A stretch of DNA of 64,000 bases, from NCBI GenBank assembly GCA_965644295.1, contig CBFFRP010000215.1, positions 1-64,000 on the forward strand, in the 5' to 3' direction. The notes beneath the pieces were generated by a model. That model made no database searches and was not told the origin of the DNA. It saw nothing but the letters and a program-made list of their open reading frames with translations. Of the stretch, positions 10,906-21,589 are shown piece by piece. The position numbers and the translations under genes were made by a program. Numbering within the stretch: the stretch's first letter is position 1; the number at the start of each line of letters is the position of its first letter. This stretch comes from Paraphysomonas bandaiensis (taxonomy: Eukaryota > Chrysophyceae).

Positions 10906-11400
10906 CAAGTAGTAGTGAATGTCTTAATTCTGGCCATAGGCGTTTAAGTATAGTAGGATTTTAAGAGTCAGTGCTTAACTCTGATATCCTACTATTAACG
11001 CTACGAAAGCTGCTTGTGCGTCACCGCAAGCACCAAGGTGCAATCACTTTTGCTCTATCATTCAAAGCTAACGCAGTGAGCAAGCGACAAACAGATAGTT
11101 GATATACCTGACATCTGCTGACTTCAGGATTTATTAGCCCTTAAGGTGAACAATCCGGATGTTTGACTTCAGCAGGCAGCCCAATACCCCGGATGCTCTT
11201 GAGGTGTGCCTATTCCCGGCTACCTGTTTAGTCGTCAGGTGACACTTGCACCACACAGTATTTGGCTATGAGTAGGCAGCAGAACAGCAATATCTGCTGA
11301 CTATATATGCGGCTCACCGGTGCTTCTCCCCTCCTAGTACAACACCCCGAAAAGGCGCGAGTCCGACTTTGATGAGCGGACAGTTCAAGATACGTAAGTT
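10905..11400 (+). repeat. Dispersed repeat family, copy 2
   Basis: Shares the left terminal motif GTGCTTAACTCTGATATCCT (10973) with the element near 22 kb. The GAAAGCTGCTTGTGCGTCAC block, the GACTTCAGCAGGCAGCCCAA block and the GCGCGAGTCCGACTTTGATG end are also shared. Contains no transposase-like frame. Confidence 0.75.
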
Positions 11401-12189
11401 GATCAGTGGTTGACATGAAAGAAAAATATGCCTCATATTGACAGCGTAACTAATTACTGCGTGCGGCCCCCTAGTGGGTGCGGCTGAGTGCTGCTGCGAT
11501 TGATCGCCTCTACCTATGTACACATTGCTTAGTTCAGCACTACCCCACCCGGGGTCTCACTGCATATTCAGCGCTGAATACCATGTGATAATGATGTAGC
11601 TAGTTGGGTTCAGTAGGTAGCTAGCAAATAACGTATGGGACTTAAATCAAATATTAGTTAGGTACCCACCCGACCCCCATCCGAATCTACCTAAGTACGC
11701 GCTCAGAATGGGGCAAAATACAATCATATTGTTGATATTATATTTTGCATGGCAATTGTGTATGCAGTAATAATCGTATCTGTCTAGTATTTACTACTAC
11801 TATTTGATCCAAACCAACAAAATGACCAAAAGCCAAGAATACGACTTTGTTGTCTCAATACGACTTTGGTTGGTTACTATACTCCGTACAGGGGGTACGT
11901 CGCTCCTGTAGCTTATCGAACATGATATGGTTATGTTACGAAAATCCTCTCTTATCTTGTACATTGCTCGACGAAATAAAAAATTGAAAAACGAATCTTG
12001 CCGTTGATGTAGAGATTGCTGCTAAACCTATCCGTATATCCCATCAGCCCCCATAACTTTTATATTGAACCACTTATTTTAGGATTGATGTTGTATAGAA
12101 TGTTTAAAATTATCGAATAGTGCAGCATAAAATACACTAAATATTGCTTACAATATCATTAACTTGAATCGTAATAATTAGAATGCGTA

Positions 12190-13140
12190 TTAGCGCGTTT
12201 TTTCTACGCCGCTGCTACTCTCGATGCAATATTTGCAGTCTGTGGCCCAGAACTCGTACCAGAGGAATCCCAGTGGAACAGTCGCTGCATGCCACAAAGA
12301 GTGAGCGTCAAAGTGTCTCATAACAGGTGGAAAATCAAAGAGTTCGAGCATGGAGGCGATTCCAAACCAAACTTGCAACAGAAGACAGAGCTTCCAGTGA
12401 GGGGGCCGAACAAACAGCGCCCACAATGTCCATACCACTGCCTGGGCTGCGGCAACGGCTATGCTTACCTCCATGTGCTGGTCGAAGCTAATTGATCCTT
12501 CAGCCATTCTAGCTACTCTACTAAGTCCAAGCATTAGCAAAGTACCAAATGTTATTGTTGTCAGCAGACGGCTGTGGCGAAAGACAGTGTGTAGAGTTCG
12601 TCGTAGAGCTACCCATAACCCCGTGAGAATAAATAGTAGTGCGGACATATAATCCAGATCTATTGCAATGCCTATCTTGCGAGCGTGGAAGACAGTAGAA
12701 CAAAACCACGCAACTACAGCTACAGATCCGTAAAGTAATACCCATCCTCCCATATAGTAATCAGGATTGTTAAACCGATGTCGACGTGAGGTAAGGTTGT
12801 ATATATGAGGTAAAGCATTGGCGAATGAAAATACTGCAGAAGCTGGTTCCTGTATACCAAGAATGCGATGATAAGGCCAGTGTCCAAAATACTTCAGTGT
12901 TGATTGTCCCTGAACCTCTCTCGCATCAGATATTCTCCGCATACACTGGTAACGGCACTCACTTAGGTGGTCCCAATATAAGGCCCTCATCCAAGCACTA
13001 TATTCTTGATAAGATTTCTCTGAATCATAATAACAATCACGAACACATAATATATACTCTGGATCTCTGTCCCCAGTACTAGATAAGGATAGTTGGAGGA
13101 TTGTAGCAGCTATAACCACAATCATCCTGCTGCTGGTCAT
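12190..13140 (-). CDS. PGAP3: PGAP3/Per1-family GPI-anchor remodelling phospholipase, 316 aa
   Basis: Single exon. The enzyme acts on GPI-anchored proteins in ER/Golgi and removes the sn-2 acyl chain of the GPI lipid before re-acylation. Seen: a signal peptide (IVVIAATILQLSLSS), then the Cys-rich lumenal domain typical of Per1 (CVRDCYYD ... CRYQCMRR), then about seven membrane helices. Family-diagnostic strings are WPYHRILGIQEPASAVFSF, the WFCSTVFHARKIGIAIDLDY segment, and HSLWHAATVPLGFLWYEFW near the C-terminus, with the conserved His/Asp of the CREST superfamily active site. I start at the ATG at 13140, because the 13 residues before it would precede a normal signal peptide. No C-terminal KKxx is visible (ends GVEKTR). 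Confidence 0.92.
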   Translation of the reverse strand: MTSSRMIVVIAATILQLSLSSTGDRDPEYILCVRDCYYDSEKSYQEYSAWMRALYWDHLSECRYQCMRRISDAREVQGQSTLKYFGHWPYHRILGIQEPASAVFSFANALPHIYNLTSRRHRFNNPDYYMGGWVLLYGSVAVVAWFCSTVFHARKIGIAIDLDYMSALLFILTGLWVALRRTLHTVFRHSRLLTTITFGTLLMLGLSRVARMAEGSISFDQHMEVSIAVAAAQAVVWTLWALFVRPPHWKLCLLLQVWFGIASMLELFDFPPVMRHFDAHSLWHAATVPLGFLWYEFWATDCKYCIESSSGVEKTR

Positions 13141-13683
13141 GTTGGTATATGCAGGTGATAAGATCCTACACACAAACAATAAATAGAAACTATAATGGTA
13201 TTACAATATATGGGGTTTATGAAAGGGCTTTCTGCATACTTCACAGAAGTAACAGTGACTACTATCATACATATGACTATACTTAAGAGGGACATGCTTA
13301 GATATGGAGACTATGTATACAGAGTACATTATTGTACAGAAGAATACTAAACAGGGTATTTACACCAATTAACCCACGGTTTTTATTATGAAAGTTATAA
13401 AATCCCTATTTTCTATTTTTTGATTTTGTAAAAACACATTGCATATGAAAATCCATGCTTTAGACACCAGTGTTTACTAGGCTGGTTTGTGTGTATGTAT
13501 CCTCCGTATGTGCGAGAATGGAACGCAGGCAGCTCTGCTGATATATTTCTCATTGTTGTTATATCAATTGCATGATAACGGGAAGATAACACTATCATCT
13601 ATCGTGTTATCTCCATACGTCCTTAAGTAGCGTTTCATATCATTACAGTATTTTCGTTGCTGTATTGACTGTTTATACTTAGC
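13141..13683. other. Intergenic, divergent promoter region
   Basis: Lies between divergent PGAP3 and MED7 genes. AT-rich, no ORF of interest. Confidence 0.5.
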
Positions 13684-14338
13684 ATGGAGCAGTCGCAGTT
13701 TGTTAATCAGTTTCCTCCACCGCCGGCATATTTCAAACAATTTAAAGATGAAAATAGTGTTCCTGAGCCACCCAAAGTGCCTGCTATTCGCCCGCAGGTG
13801 TATGGAGATAGCATACCTCGGAGTGGAACGGAATACAATAATGAGTACAAGACTGATTTCCGCGATGTTCTGAAAGGGTCAGTGCATTTTCACAGTTTTT
13901 GTTAAATGTGTGTGGCACTGTAACAGATTTTGTTTAGAAAAATAGTTGGATTTGTCAATGCGGCTTTGAGATTTGCATCGGATGCGAATCGTCGAGAACC
14001 TATAGATCTTGGTGCAGCAGAGCTAGACAATATGGTTACTGAAATATATAGTCTATTGAAATCGTATAGATATCATGAGGTAGTGTATTTTAATTTTATG
14101 CTACCACTTTGATATTCTGTAGGCAAGAGAAAATATATGCGAAGAGATGAGAAGAGAGTTGGAGACAATGGAGAGTATCAGGGATGGGCTTCGTCGGTAT
14201 GCTGCACAATGTTGTGACAATGATGTGTCAGTAATGTGGTGTCTATTTGATAGGACTTTGAATTCGGCCACGAGAGCATATGATGGGAAGGATACAGATT
14301 TAAATGCTGACTGTGCTCTTCATGAGGCGCCGCCGTAG
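13684..14338 (+). CDS. MED7: Mediator complex subunit 7, 183 aa, three exons
   Basis: Exons 13684-13877, 13938-14079 and 14123-14338; introns 60 and 43 nt; 184 codons. MED7 sits in the middle module of Mediator and pairs with MED21 through a long coiled-coil. The N-terminus is diagnostic: FPPPPAYFKQF, then a Pro-rich stretch and QVYGDSIPRSG. The exon 2/3 junction restores the family motif that in other species reads like RPHQARETL; here it is SYRYHEARENICEEM, followed by a helix of Glu/Arg-rich heptads. The protein is shorter than human (233) and yeast (222) MED7. The motif is recreated only by splicing, which supports the model. Confidence 0.9.
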
Positions 14339-14738
14339 CATTTGTAATCGTAGTAGTATGAAGTAGTGTATAAGTGCAGTGTTATTTTAATTTATTTTCA
14401 ATTCATACTCCATATCCTAATTTAATCCTGCTGTCAAAAAAAAACAGGAGCATTAGAATTGTTTCGCCAAGCCAAGTTAGCAGATGGTAGGAGTAATTTT
14501 GTGATTGTGTGTTCAAACACGAACAGGGACTGTACCAAAGTAAGGAATAATACAGGTTCATCCTCAGAACCATACTGAATACCTAGTAGCTACTTACCTA
14601 TTCAAATGTTGACTACCTTCAATACAAAAATAATGCGGTAATATAAATATTTGTGTTTTTCATATAAACTATTGTTAAAATATAGCTGAAGTTTAAGACT
14701 ATTCGAGTTTAAAACATAGGTATTCTTTTTACTTACAC
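14339..14738. other. Intergenic between convergent genes
   Basis: 3' region of MED7 and the EF-hand gene; AT-rich, with one A9 run near 14436. Confidence 0.5.
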
Positions 14739-15674
14739 CTAGTCGTCACAACCTTGTAAGACCTTCACAAACTCATCAAATGCCAACTTTCCATCGCCGT
14801 TAGTGTCATAATACGTAAAGAGGGACTCAAACTCATCCTCCGCGTATTCAATTCCTTTCATGCGAAGCAGACGCCGCATCTCTCCCCGGTCAACAAGTCC
14901 TGATGAGTCCTTGTCAAACTTCTTGAAAGATTCCATTGCATGCGTCTCATCTATCTTCCCTTTGATGGAGAGTGCAATAGAACTCGCCTTCCTCGTAAGA
15001 TCCTGTGATTGATTACTAAATGCTTTGACAAACTCGCCGTATGAAAATTTTCCATCATTGTTCACATCGAACAGTAGAAATAGCTCATCGAAGTCGCTCT
15101 GAGAGTACTGTATTCCTTGCATACGCAACAGTCTACGCATCTCACTCCTGTCTATTAGACCCGAGGAATCTTTGTCAAACTTTTTGAAAGACTGTGCTAC
15201 GTCGGTGCCGCCTATTTTACTTTTCACGGCGGAAGAAATCGCTGACTCGCCGTCTGGACAATGAGCAGGCTCATCAGTCTGCGTATCTTCTGATGGAGAT
15301 GAAGTATTTTCAACGGTGATGGTAGAATCTTGTAAATCGGAAGGAGGTAGTTTCACCGCATGGCACCATGCACGAAGCCGTCTAACTTCTGCTCTGGCCT
15401 GCTCAATCTCTTTCACGTCAGATGCATCGTTGGGCAGACTCTGGTGAGAAGCTACATCCGCCAACGAGACATCAGCGTCAAATTTGATATTACAGCAAAC
15501 ACCTTCTGATGAAGAACTTTGTATATTTAATTTACTACACATCGCTCTTAACTTTATAATTTCTGATCTACAGCTGTCTATATCTACCAGATCTTCAGCA
15601 CTAGAAGGAAGACCCTTTTGACGGTTGATTTCATTAGCTAATGATATATCCAACGATGAAACACCACCACCCAT
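14739..15674 (-). CDS. Calcium-binding protein with two EF-hand pairs and a predicted N-myristoylation site, 311 aa
   Basis: Single exon. Four canonical EF-hand loops occur in two near-identical modules: DKDSSGLIDRSE and DVNNDGKFSYGE, then DKDSSGLVDRGE and DTNGDGKLAFDE. Each module starts ESFKKFDKDSSG or SFKKFDKDSSG and has MRRLLRM..GI between the loops, so the second module is a recent internal duplication. The N-terminal half has two related helical repeats (near EIIKLRAMCSKLN and EVRRLRAWCHAVKLPP), separated by acidic, Ser-rich linkers. The start MGGGVSSL fits the N-myristoyltransferase consensus (Gly2, Ser6), so the protein probably sits at a membrane. It looks like a calcium sensor of the calmodulin/CDPK-tail type, but no kinase domain is attached. 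Partner unknown. Confidence 0.88.
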   Translation of the reverse strand: MGGGVSSLDISLANEINRQKGLPSSAEDLVDIDSCRSEIIKLRAMCSKLNIQSSSSEGVCCNIKFDADVSLADVASHQSLPNDASDVKEIEQARAEVRRLRAWCHAVKLPPSDLQDSTITVENTSSPSEDTQTDEPAHCPDGESAISSAVKSKIGGTDVAQSFKKFDKDSSGLIDRSEMRRLLRMQGIQYSQSDFDELFLLFDVNNDGKFSYGEFVKAFSNQSQDLTRKASSIALSIKGKIDETHAMESFKKFDKDSSGLVDRGEMRRLLRMKGIEYAEDEFESLFTYYDTNGDGKLAFDEFVKVLQGCDD

Positions 15675-16089
15675 AGAATCACAATATCAAGGTAATAATC
15701 CTGCTATATGAACCATAACTAATCAGTGATCTTCTCTATATAGTCTGTCTATACTGTTATCAAATCACTTCAATGTGGGGGCTTCATAACTGTTTTCAGT
15801 TGTAGTCAGTAATTTTAATTTTCGTCCTCGTATTTTTTTCACTGTTCCACTGTACCCGAGTGTATACAGAACGTAATTTTACAATCTGAAAATTTTGTTC
15901 CAACCTTCTATAATTTCTGTTGCTGCTGCCTGTACTACGTATGTGTATCATATCAGATGCAGGAATTCCTATACATACCATACGGCTGTGAGTGATATCT
16001 ATATGGGGTTATATATAGACATACCCACACTCATAATTGCAGCCAAGAGATTAACTTATCGCTTCATATACCTCCACTAACCATATCCC
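15675..16089. other. Intergenic, divergent promoter region
   Basis: Short AT-rich spacer between divergent EF-hand and aldo/keto reductase genes; nothing recognised. Confidence 0.5.
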
Positions 16090-17157
16090 ATGTCAAGCTT
16101 GATATTAGATAACGGCATTATCAGAGATGTCAATGGCAATCTCCCAGTAGTGGGTCTAGGGACCGCTACTCTAAAGGGAGAGAGATGTATCCATGCAATG
16201 AAAACTGCAATAGATATTGGCTATAGGATGATAGATACCGCCCTATTGTATGGGAATCAGACAGATGTTGGAGAAGGCATAAAAAAGAGTGGGATTCCTC
16301 GTGAACAGTTATGGATTACAAGTAAAGTTGGATTTTTTCCAAGTGATTCTGATAAGATATGGATGTATAATCCGAATAATGTTAAAGGGAGTGAAGAATC
16401 GTCTATTGATTTGTGTTTGGAACAACTAGGCCTTGACTATGTTGATCTCATGTTAGTTCATAACCCTTGTACATCAGCTGTTGAGTATTCTTCTGCGTCT
16501 CTGCCCCATTTTTTCGAATTTTTCAACACCACGGGAGGTAGCGACTTTGCAATTAAACCGCTTACTTTACCTGATGGGCAGAACATGCGTGAGTTAATAT
16601 TAGGAAGCTATCGAGAGAGGTGCAAAGAGCTGGATTCTGATGAAGCGTATAATCGTAGAAAGGCATCCTGGCTGGCCCTGGAGAAGGCTCAGCGGGAAGG
16701 TAAATGCCGCTATATTGGAGTGTCTAACTACCCGGCACCTCTTCTTGAGGAAATGAAGTCATATGCTACTGTTTTACCGTCAGTTAACGAAGTTGAGTTC
16801 CATCCCCATTATACCTCCCCAGTTATGCTGCAGGTAGCACGGGACATGGGAGTCGCTGTCATTGGCTATGGCACCGGAACATCCATGACCATAGGTGATG
16901 ATAAGGAGGTGGTGCAAGAGATAGCTGATCGAATTGGACGCACTCCAATGCAAGTGTTGCTCAGATGGACTCTACAGAAGGGTGTAACACCCATTCCTAG
17001 ATCCGGATCACAGACTCACTTGCAAGAAAATTACTCTGTGACAAACGACTTCGAATTGTCTGAACAAGATATGCAGCGCCTAGATAACCTCAATCAAAAC
17101 TATCCCTATTACTGGGATCCAGTTTCTTCAGAACTCACTTGTTCGGCACCAAAATAA
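16090..17157 (+). CDS. Aldo/keto reductase, 355 aa
   Basis: Intronless NADPH-dependent oxidoreductase of the AKR (beta/alpha)8 fold. The catalytic tetrad is visible: Asp in YRMIDTALLYGN, Tyr in the same string, Lys in WITSKVGFF, His in MLVHNPC. The substrate/cofactor motifs GVSNYPAPLLEEM, VNEVEFHPHY and the coenzyme motif near IPRSGSQTHLQEN are in the right order. The protein has an extra insert of about 50 residues after the His motif (about 142-190, EYSSASLPHFFEF ... ELDSDEAYNRR), which makes it longer than the usual 280-320. Substrate cannot be told. Absence of introns is shared with several other enzyme genes here. Confidence 0.93.
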   Translation: MSSLILDNGIIRDVNGNLPVVGLGTATLKGERCIHAMKTAIDIGYRMIDTALLYGNQTDVGEGIKKSGIPREQLWITSKVGFFPSDSDKIWMYNPNNVKGSEESSIDLCLEQLGLDYVDLMLVHNPCTSAVEYSSASLPHFFEFFNTTGGSDFAIKPLTLPDGQNMRELILGSYRERCKELDSDEAYNRRKASWLALEKAQREGKCRYIGVSNYPAPLLEEMKSYATVLPSVNEVEFHPHYTSPVMLQVARDMGVAVIGYGTGTSMTIGDDKEVVQEIADRIGRTPMQVLLRWTLQKGVTPIPRSGSQTHLQENYSVTNDFELSEQDMQRLDNLNQNYPYYWDPVSSELTCSAPK

Positions 17158-17584
17158 GTAAATATTTCAGGCACATGCGGCATTTTCGTAGCACTATCCA
17201 CTAGTGCTGTAATTAAAAATGAATGGTTTATTGTTTGAAAGTAGCGAACCAGACATGTCTAGTGGTGTAGAAGAAGCACTTCAAATTAAAATAGATAATC
17301 GCACGTTAGTTGTAGGACCACATACTAACAAAAAACGGCACTGCTTCCTTAGGTTTCTTATGCACTATAGTTTCAGTGTGATACACCCAATACCCAAACA
17401 ATAGACTCATGAAGTTCACTCGAGTAGTAGCCGCCTTGTATGCCTTCAAATGTACTTGTTTCTGCTAGTAAGGTGCTTAGGAGTTAGGAGAAGGTCTCGC
17501 TAATTTCACAATGTTCGTACAACTAGAGAAGCCGCCTTAGCACATTACTTTTGTGTATTACGTTTATTTTTAGCTTATTGATAG
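17158..17584. other. Intergenic between convergent genes
   Basis: A 61-codon open frame (17219-17404) has no recognisable features; I do not call it. Confidence 0.4.
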
Positions 17585-19250
17585 TCAACTATCAGGAAAT
17601 ATCCTAATACTTTTCCAATCTACACCGTCACTATTAAAAAAAAGATTATCTGTGTCCTTAGTAATTCTATGTACGCCCGCCATTGATAAAGTTGTCATAT
17701 TTTCGTAAGCACCTGACAGAATCCTGTCGGACCAACTATTAATCTCGGTAGTTGCCCGCAACTCTTTGACATACGAGTCACCAGTAAATCGACCTGATTT
17801 CATCTCTCCTAGCCTACCCTTTGAATACTGGAAAGCTTCGGCTTTCATCCGTGTCAGCCAACGATGTGAAACGTCAACCCCAAAAAGCGGCAGAATTAGC
17901 CGTGGTACAGCACCTGGGAGTCCTTCGTAATCCAGAAACAAACCGCGGAGAGAACCAGTATGATATAGTCCGTGCCGCATGTATGCTTCAATCGCGTAGC
18001 TACAAAGCATGCCAAGATACGCTGCACACCTATTAAACATTGTAAAACAGACAGCGGATATATCCACGTACTCACCAAGCTGCTTGAGGAAGAGTAGCAA
18101 CGTCCATCCCTTCGATTTGGTCCCGTATATGCTGCATATGAAACTTTGGTTATATATGCTTTACACAAGAAGTTGGGGGACCTTCTCATGAGGGTACATA
18201 TATTTAGAGCGCATACAGGGAGGTGTGCCGAAAAAACTGCCAAACCAGCCTGTGTCCAAATGTGACATCATTGTCTGTACGGGGTGCCGAAATAAGAACA
18301 CCCATGGCACATCCGGAAAAGCCTACCAACACACAATGAAATAGAACAAGAATTAACTGCAGAGGTGTGATGCGGTTGATAGCCATACAAAAAATATACA
18401 CGTATCTTGGTGAATATTACCTCAAGAGCAATGCCGATCTCAGTAGTAGAAATTGACTGAAACTTAAAGAAAAGTCTCTTGTGCACAGGGCTACAACCCA
18501 TAGCTGTGACTACATTTCTGAATAGGCGCACCCTACGGGACCGAGAGCAACTATTGCACAAGTGACGCAGAGCGTAAACAGGAGGTGCTGATTCACTAAA
18601 CACCATGCTGTAGGGATCAGTCGCAAGCAGATTCGCCACCAAGGTGGATCCCACTCTACTCTCATGGAATATAAACCCGGTAGGTGGTACAAGTCGACTC
18701 TGGGGTGAGTTGTTCGTTGCCATATCTGCCAGCATATCACTTAATAGTTTCTTTTTCGTATTAGATGCTGTACATTTGGATCGTGACACTAGATCACGGA
18801 ACATAGGGTATAAATGTGGTGAATTGGAGTAAGCTTTGAAGTCAAGTCGGCAGAGAGTAACGATGGGGTCTACACCAGTAGACAGTTCAATAGGAGTGTA
18901 ATGAGGTATGTTCCAGTCCGGTTCATTGTCCTCTTCACTTACATATTTCCACTAATACATAGATAATGTAACATTGTACACTGAACCATAACGCTCACCT
19001 CACTCTTTACGACAGGCTGTAAAGTGGAGTTAACAGAAACAGACACCCGGTTGTTGAACATACTATGTGACTCTTGTGATGGAAAGTAATGAAATACTGT
19101 GACAACTCCAAAAGATATCCTGTGGAAAGAAGTGATATGAGTATTGAAGATATCAGAGCAACGGCAGAGGTACATTAGCAACATTGCAGCATATATGATC
19201 TTGATCTTATTGCCTCTGACAACAAGGGAAGTTCTCTTCATTGCTATCAA
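17585..19250 (-). CDS. P-loop sulfotransferase-like protein, type II membrane, 479 aa, five exons
   Basis: Exons on the minus strand: 18999-19250, 18421-18951, 18168-18322 (boundary 18167), 18076-18131 and 17585-18029. Introns are 47, 98, 35 and 46 nt, and the sum is 480 codons. A basic N-terminus plus one hydrophobic segment (KIIYAAMLLMYLC) suggests a Golgi type II anchor. The PAPS-binding 5'-phosphosulfate loop is FIFHESRVGSTLVANLLA, followed by FSESAPP. The 3'-phosphate site appears after splicing as KRLFFKFQSIS ... AFPDVPWVFLFRHPVQTMMS. Together these place it with the sulfotransferase-like P-loop family known from algae and other protists. The acceptor is unknown. The 35-nt intron (18132-18166) is among the shortest in the window. 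The first ATG (19250) was used; another lies three codons downstream. Confidence 0.8.
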
Positions 19251-19505
19251 TACTTCGAAATGATGTACATATAAGTATAAACAATAGTGTGGTATGAGGA
19301 TAGAGATGGGTGTTTAAGGAGGTCGTAGATATCAGCTATATCACATACAGTATTTTGTGCTGCAATATACAGTAAATAAGGACAATTATACTAAAATCCC
19401 GGTTTTATATAATTCAAACCTATCTAAATATCCTGATATTGGCATTCCTGGTGTCACAAAAACCATAGAAAAATACTATTAGATCCAAAAAAGTACAAAA
19501 AGATG

Positions 19506-19577
19506 TGAAAGCGACGAGAATCGAACTCGCAACCTTTGGGACTGGAATCCAACGCGCTACCATTGCGCCACGCCTTC
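19506..19577 (-). tRNA. tRNA-Trp: tRNA-Trp (anticodon CCA)
   Basis: Read on the minus strand: a 7-bp acceptor stem GAAGGCG/CGCTTTC with one G-T pair, D arm GCGC-AATGGTA-GCGC, anticodon loop TTCCAGT (CCA anticodon, G37), a 5-base variable loop and T arm GCGAG-TTCGATT-CTCGT. The discriminator base is A and CCA is not encoded, as usual in eukaryotic nuclear genes. The internal promoter boxes are intact (A box TGGCGCAATGG, B box GTTCGATTC). No intron. The top pair of the anticodon loop side (A31-C39) is a mismatch. Confidence 0.95.
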
Positions 19578-19768
19578 ACTACCATGCTAAGAGTTGCAGT
19601 TTATGATAATATAAATGAATTTTTTATTTTATTAGTATGTATATCCATATATGTGTGGACATATACAGTATATGAGTAGTACAGTAACTGTCAGTCTACT
19701 ATTACTGTACAGGCTTCTGGTGCATATAAACCTCTCAACAGAGTGCATTATAATACTAAACCCTATGA

Positions 19769-20680
19769 ATGACTATCAGTATATGGAGAATCGCACTGTG
19801 CTCTATTATATGGTGTCTGATTCATGCTCTGGCGGTCCCTATTATTAAATGTGTGGTTATATTGTTGGCTTCATTGAAAGTATGTAATAAAGATGAATGT
19901 TTGCACCGACTCCACTTGCTTCAGTTCCCTGTAAATCAACATGATTCAGTATCCCCTATAGGTGGTGTACAGACAGTCAAGTTATATAACTTGCGCCGCC
20001 TGTTCAGATCACAAGTATACTGCTGCCTCGCCAGTGGTTTCGGATTGTATCTGTTGTGTGTACAGTATCGACGGTGGCCGGATGATATGCTCTTACAATG
20101 GGGACCTATCCAACAGTTGTCATTTGAACTAGCCGCCTCTCACTGGATTGTCTCTATTGTAGAGGACTATATTGTTGGCGATGAGGTGTATATCTCTGCT
20201 ACGGAGGGTGAATTGAATCTGGGCCTCTATGTGTTCTTCTGTCTGGGGTTACTATCCCATCATATGTTCGCCATATTTGCCTATATGTGGTGCCTACACA
20301 CGCATCTCCTCTCGGGTTTATGCGTATTTGGTCTGCTGTTTGAAGTGCCTGTAGTTTTGCTCAATGTAAGAGAGATATTTGTTTCTTATGAGCATATTCT
20401 TTTCCCTGCTCACCACTGGGTGTGGTGCAAATCTGTTTTGATTCAGTACTGGCTCGCACTTCATTTTTTGTGGCATTCCACGCGCACTTCAGTTTGTGTT
20501 CTCTATATCACTTCAGCTTTCCTTTGGAGTTCACGCATTCATCGAATTCTACCGCTGACATCAGAAGTGATTTATCATTGTCTGGGCTGTGGATTCCTGT
20601 ATATAAATATAGTTCTATTGCTGACAGTTTTGCAGCTTTATATTATATCCGATTTTTTGAAAATTGCGCGGAACGGTTAG
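19769..20680 (+). CDS. TLC-domain (TRAM/LAG1/CLN8) multipass membrane protein, 303 aa
   Basis: Single exon, hydrophobic throughout, with about seven helices. The TLC core starts near residue 100 with ELAASHWIVSIVEDYI. It then has HHMFAIFAYMWCLHTHLL, the family's conserved paired His, and FEVPVVLLNVREI, the F-E/S-x-P-x-x-L-N-x-R motif. TLC proteins include ceramide synthases, which add acyl chains to sphingoid bases, and lipid-handling TLCD/CLN8 proteins. The ceramide-synthase Lag motif (H-H-x-x-D-x-x-L) is only partly matched (SHHMFAIFAY), and no homeobox-like domain is seen. I therefore favour a TLCD-type protein over a ceramide synthase. Located in ER or plasma membrane by family analogy. 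Confidence 0.75.
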   Translation: MTISIWRIALCSIIWCLIHALAVPIIKCVVILLASLKVCNKDECLHRLHLLQFPVNQHDSVSPIGGVQTVKLYNLRRLFRSQVYCCLASGFGLYLLCVQYRRWPDDMLLQWGPIQQLSFELAASHWIVSIVEDYIVGDEVYISATEGELNLGLYVFFCLGLLSHHMFAIFAYMWCLHTHLLSGLCVFGLLFEVPVVLLNVREIFVSYEHILFPAHHWVWCKSVLIQYWLALHFLWHSTRTSVCVLYITSAFLWSSRIHRILPLTSEVIYHCLGCGFLYINIVLLLTVLQLYIISDFLKIARNG

Positions 20681-21589
20681 GAGTCAGTTCTTTTCATCAA
20701 TGAATAGGTCAATCACTGTCCTTATTCCTTCACAAAGAATTTCTATGTCCTCTGGATATATTTTAACGGTATATATTGATGTTGCATTTGTTTATATATT
20801 CTTTTTGGAGAAGCTGAATGTCATGGAAATGAGTTGTCTTCATATAGTGAGAAATAGGGAAAGTCGGAGGTCAAAGTGAAGAGAGTATTAGAGGTACTAC
20901 TATACTTCATTATTTCGAAAAAGAGAAGAGTTCTGAATTTCACAATAATACTTAACTTGAAATTTATAAGATCGCTTATTGTTTAAAATATATTTAGAAA
21001 TCATGTATGCACCTCCTTCTCCAATGTGTACTGACCAACGATATCTAGTGCTTCGGTTACACTTTGAACTGAACCATAGATTCCACTCACGCAGGTGCAT
21101 TTACGTTCCAGCTACTCTGTCAGATTTTCTGGATACTGATTTCTGACTGCATCATTGACCGGAGTAGCTACTGGCTTAGATTTCAGTCTGAATGATATCT
21201 TCTTTTCTTCATCGACCACATCTTCATTCGCTTAGTCCTATTACCCACTCCGAATTGGTCAAAGACCGCCGGGTATCCCCTTCAGGTCATCCTTGGTCTA
21301 TCTATCACTCGCTATCATGTTCGAATTTGATCTTTATTTTGGATTGTACACTTGTTCATCTTAACTTTATGGTATGAAAATTATAATCAATTTACCAATA
21401 TCGCTTATTTAATCTCATAAACGATCTATATGTCAAATGTCAAACCATACATATTTTCTAGATTATGAACAGACACAACTTTCAGTTATGATCATATCAT
21501 CTTATCCATTGAATATTTCACTGTCACTACATACCATTACTTTCAGTTTCTACACAATATTTATTCTAACTATATTAAGTCGGACTCGC
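20681..21589. other. Intergenic, nothing recognised
   Basis: AT-rich stretch downstream of the TLC gene with only short unconvincing frames. Confidence 0.5.

Larger units (their letters stand above)
10394..12189. other. Intergenic with repeat copies
   Basis: Holds a decayed Copia-LTR-like fragment (about 10848-10905) and copy 2 of the dispersed inverted-repeat family (10905-11400). The rest (11420-12189) shows no gene; it includes a short duplicated motif around TACGACTTTG near 11845 and 11865. Confidence 0.6.

Noticed and set aside
17219-17404. A 61-codon frame downstream of the aldo/keto reductase
   Set aside because: Short, unconserved-looking, and within the common 3' region of two convergent genes.
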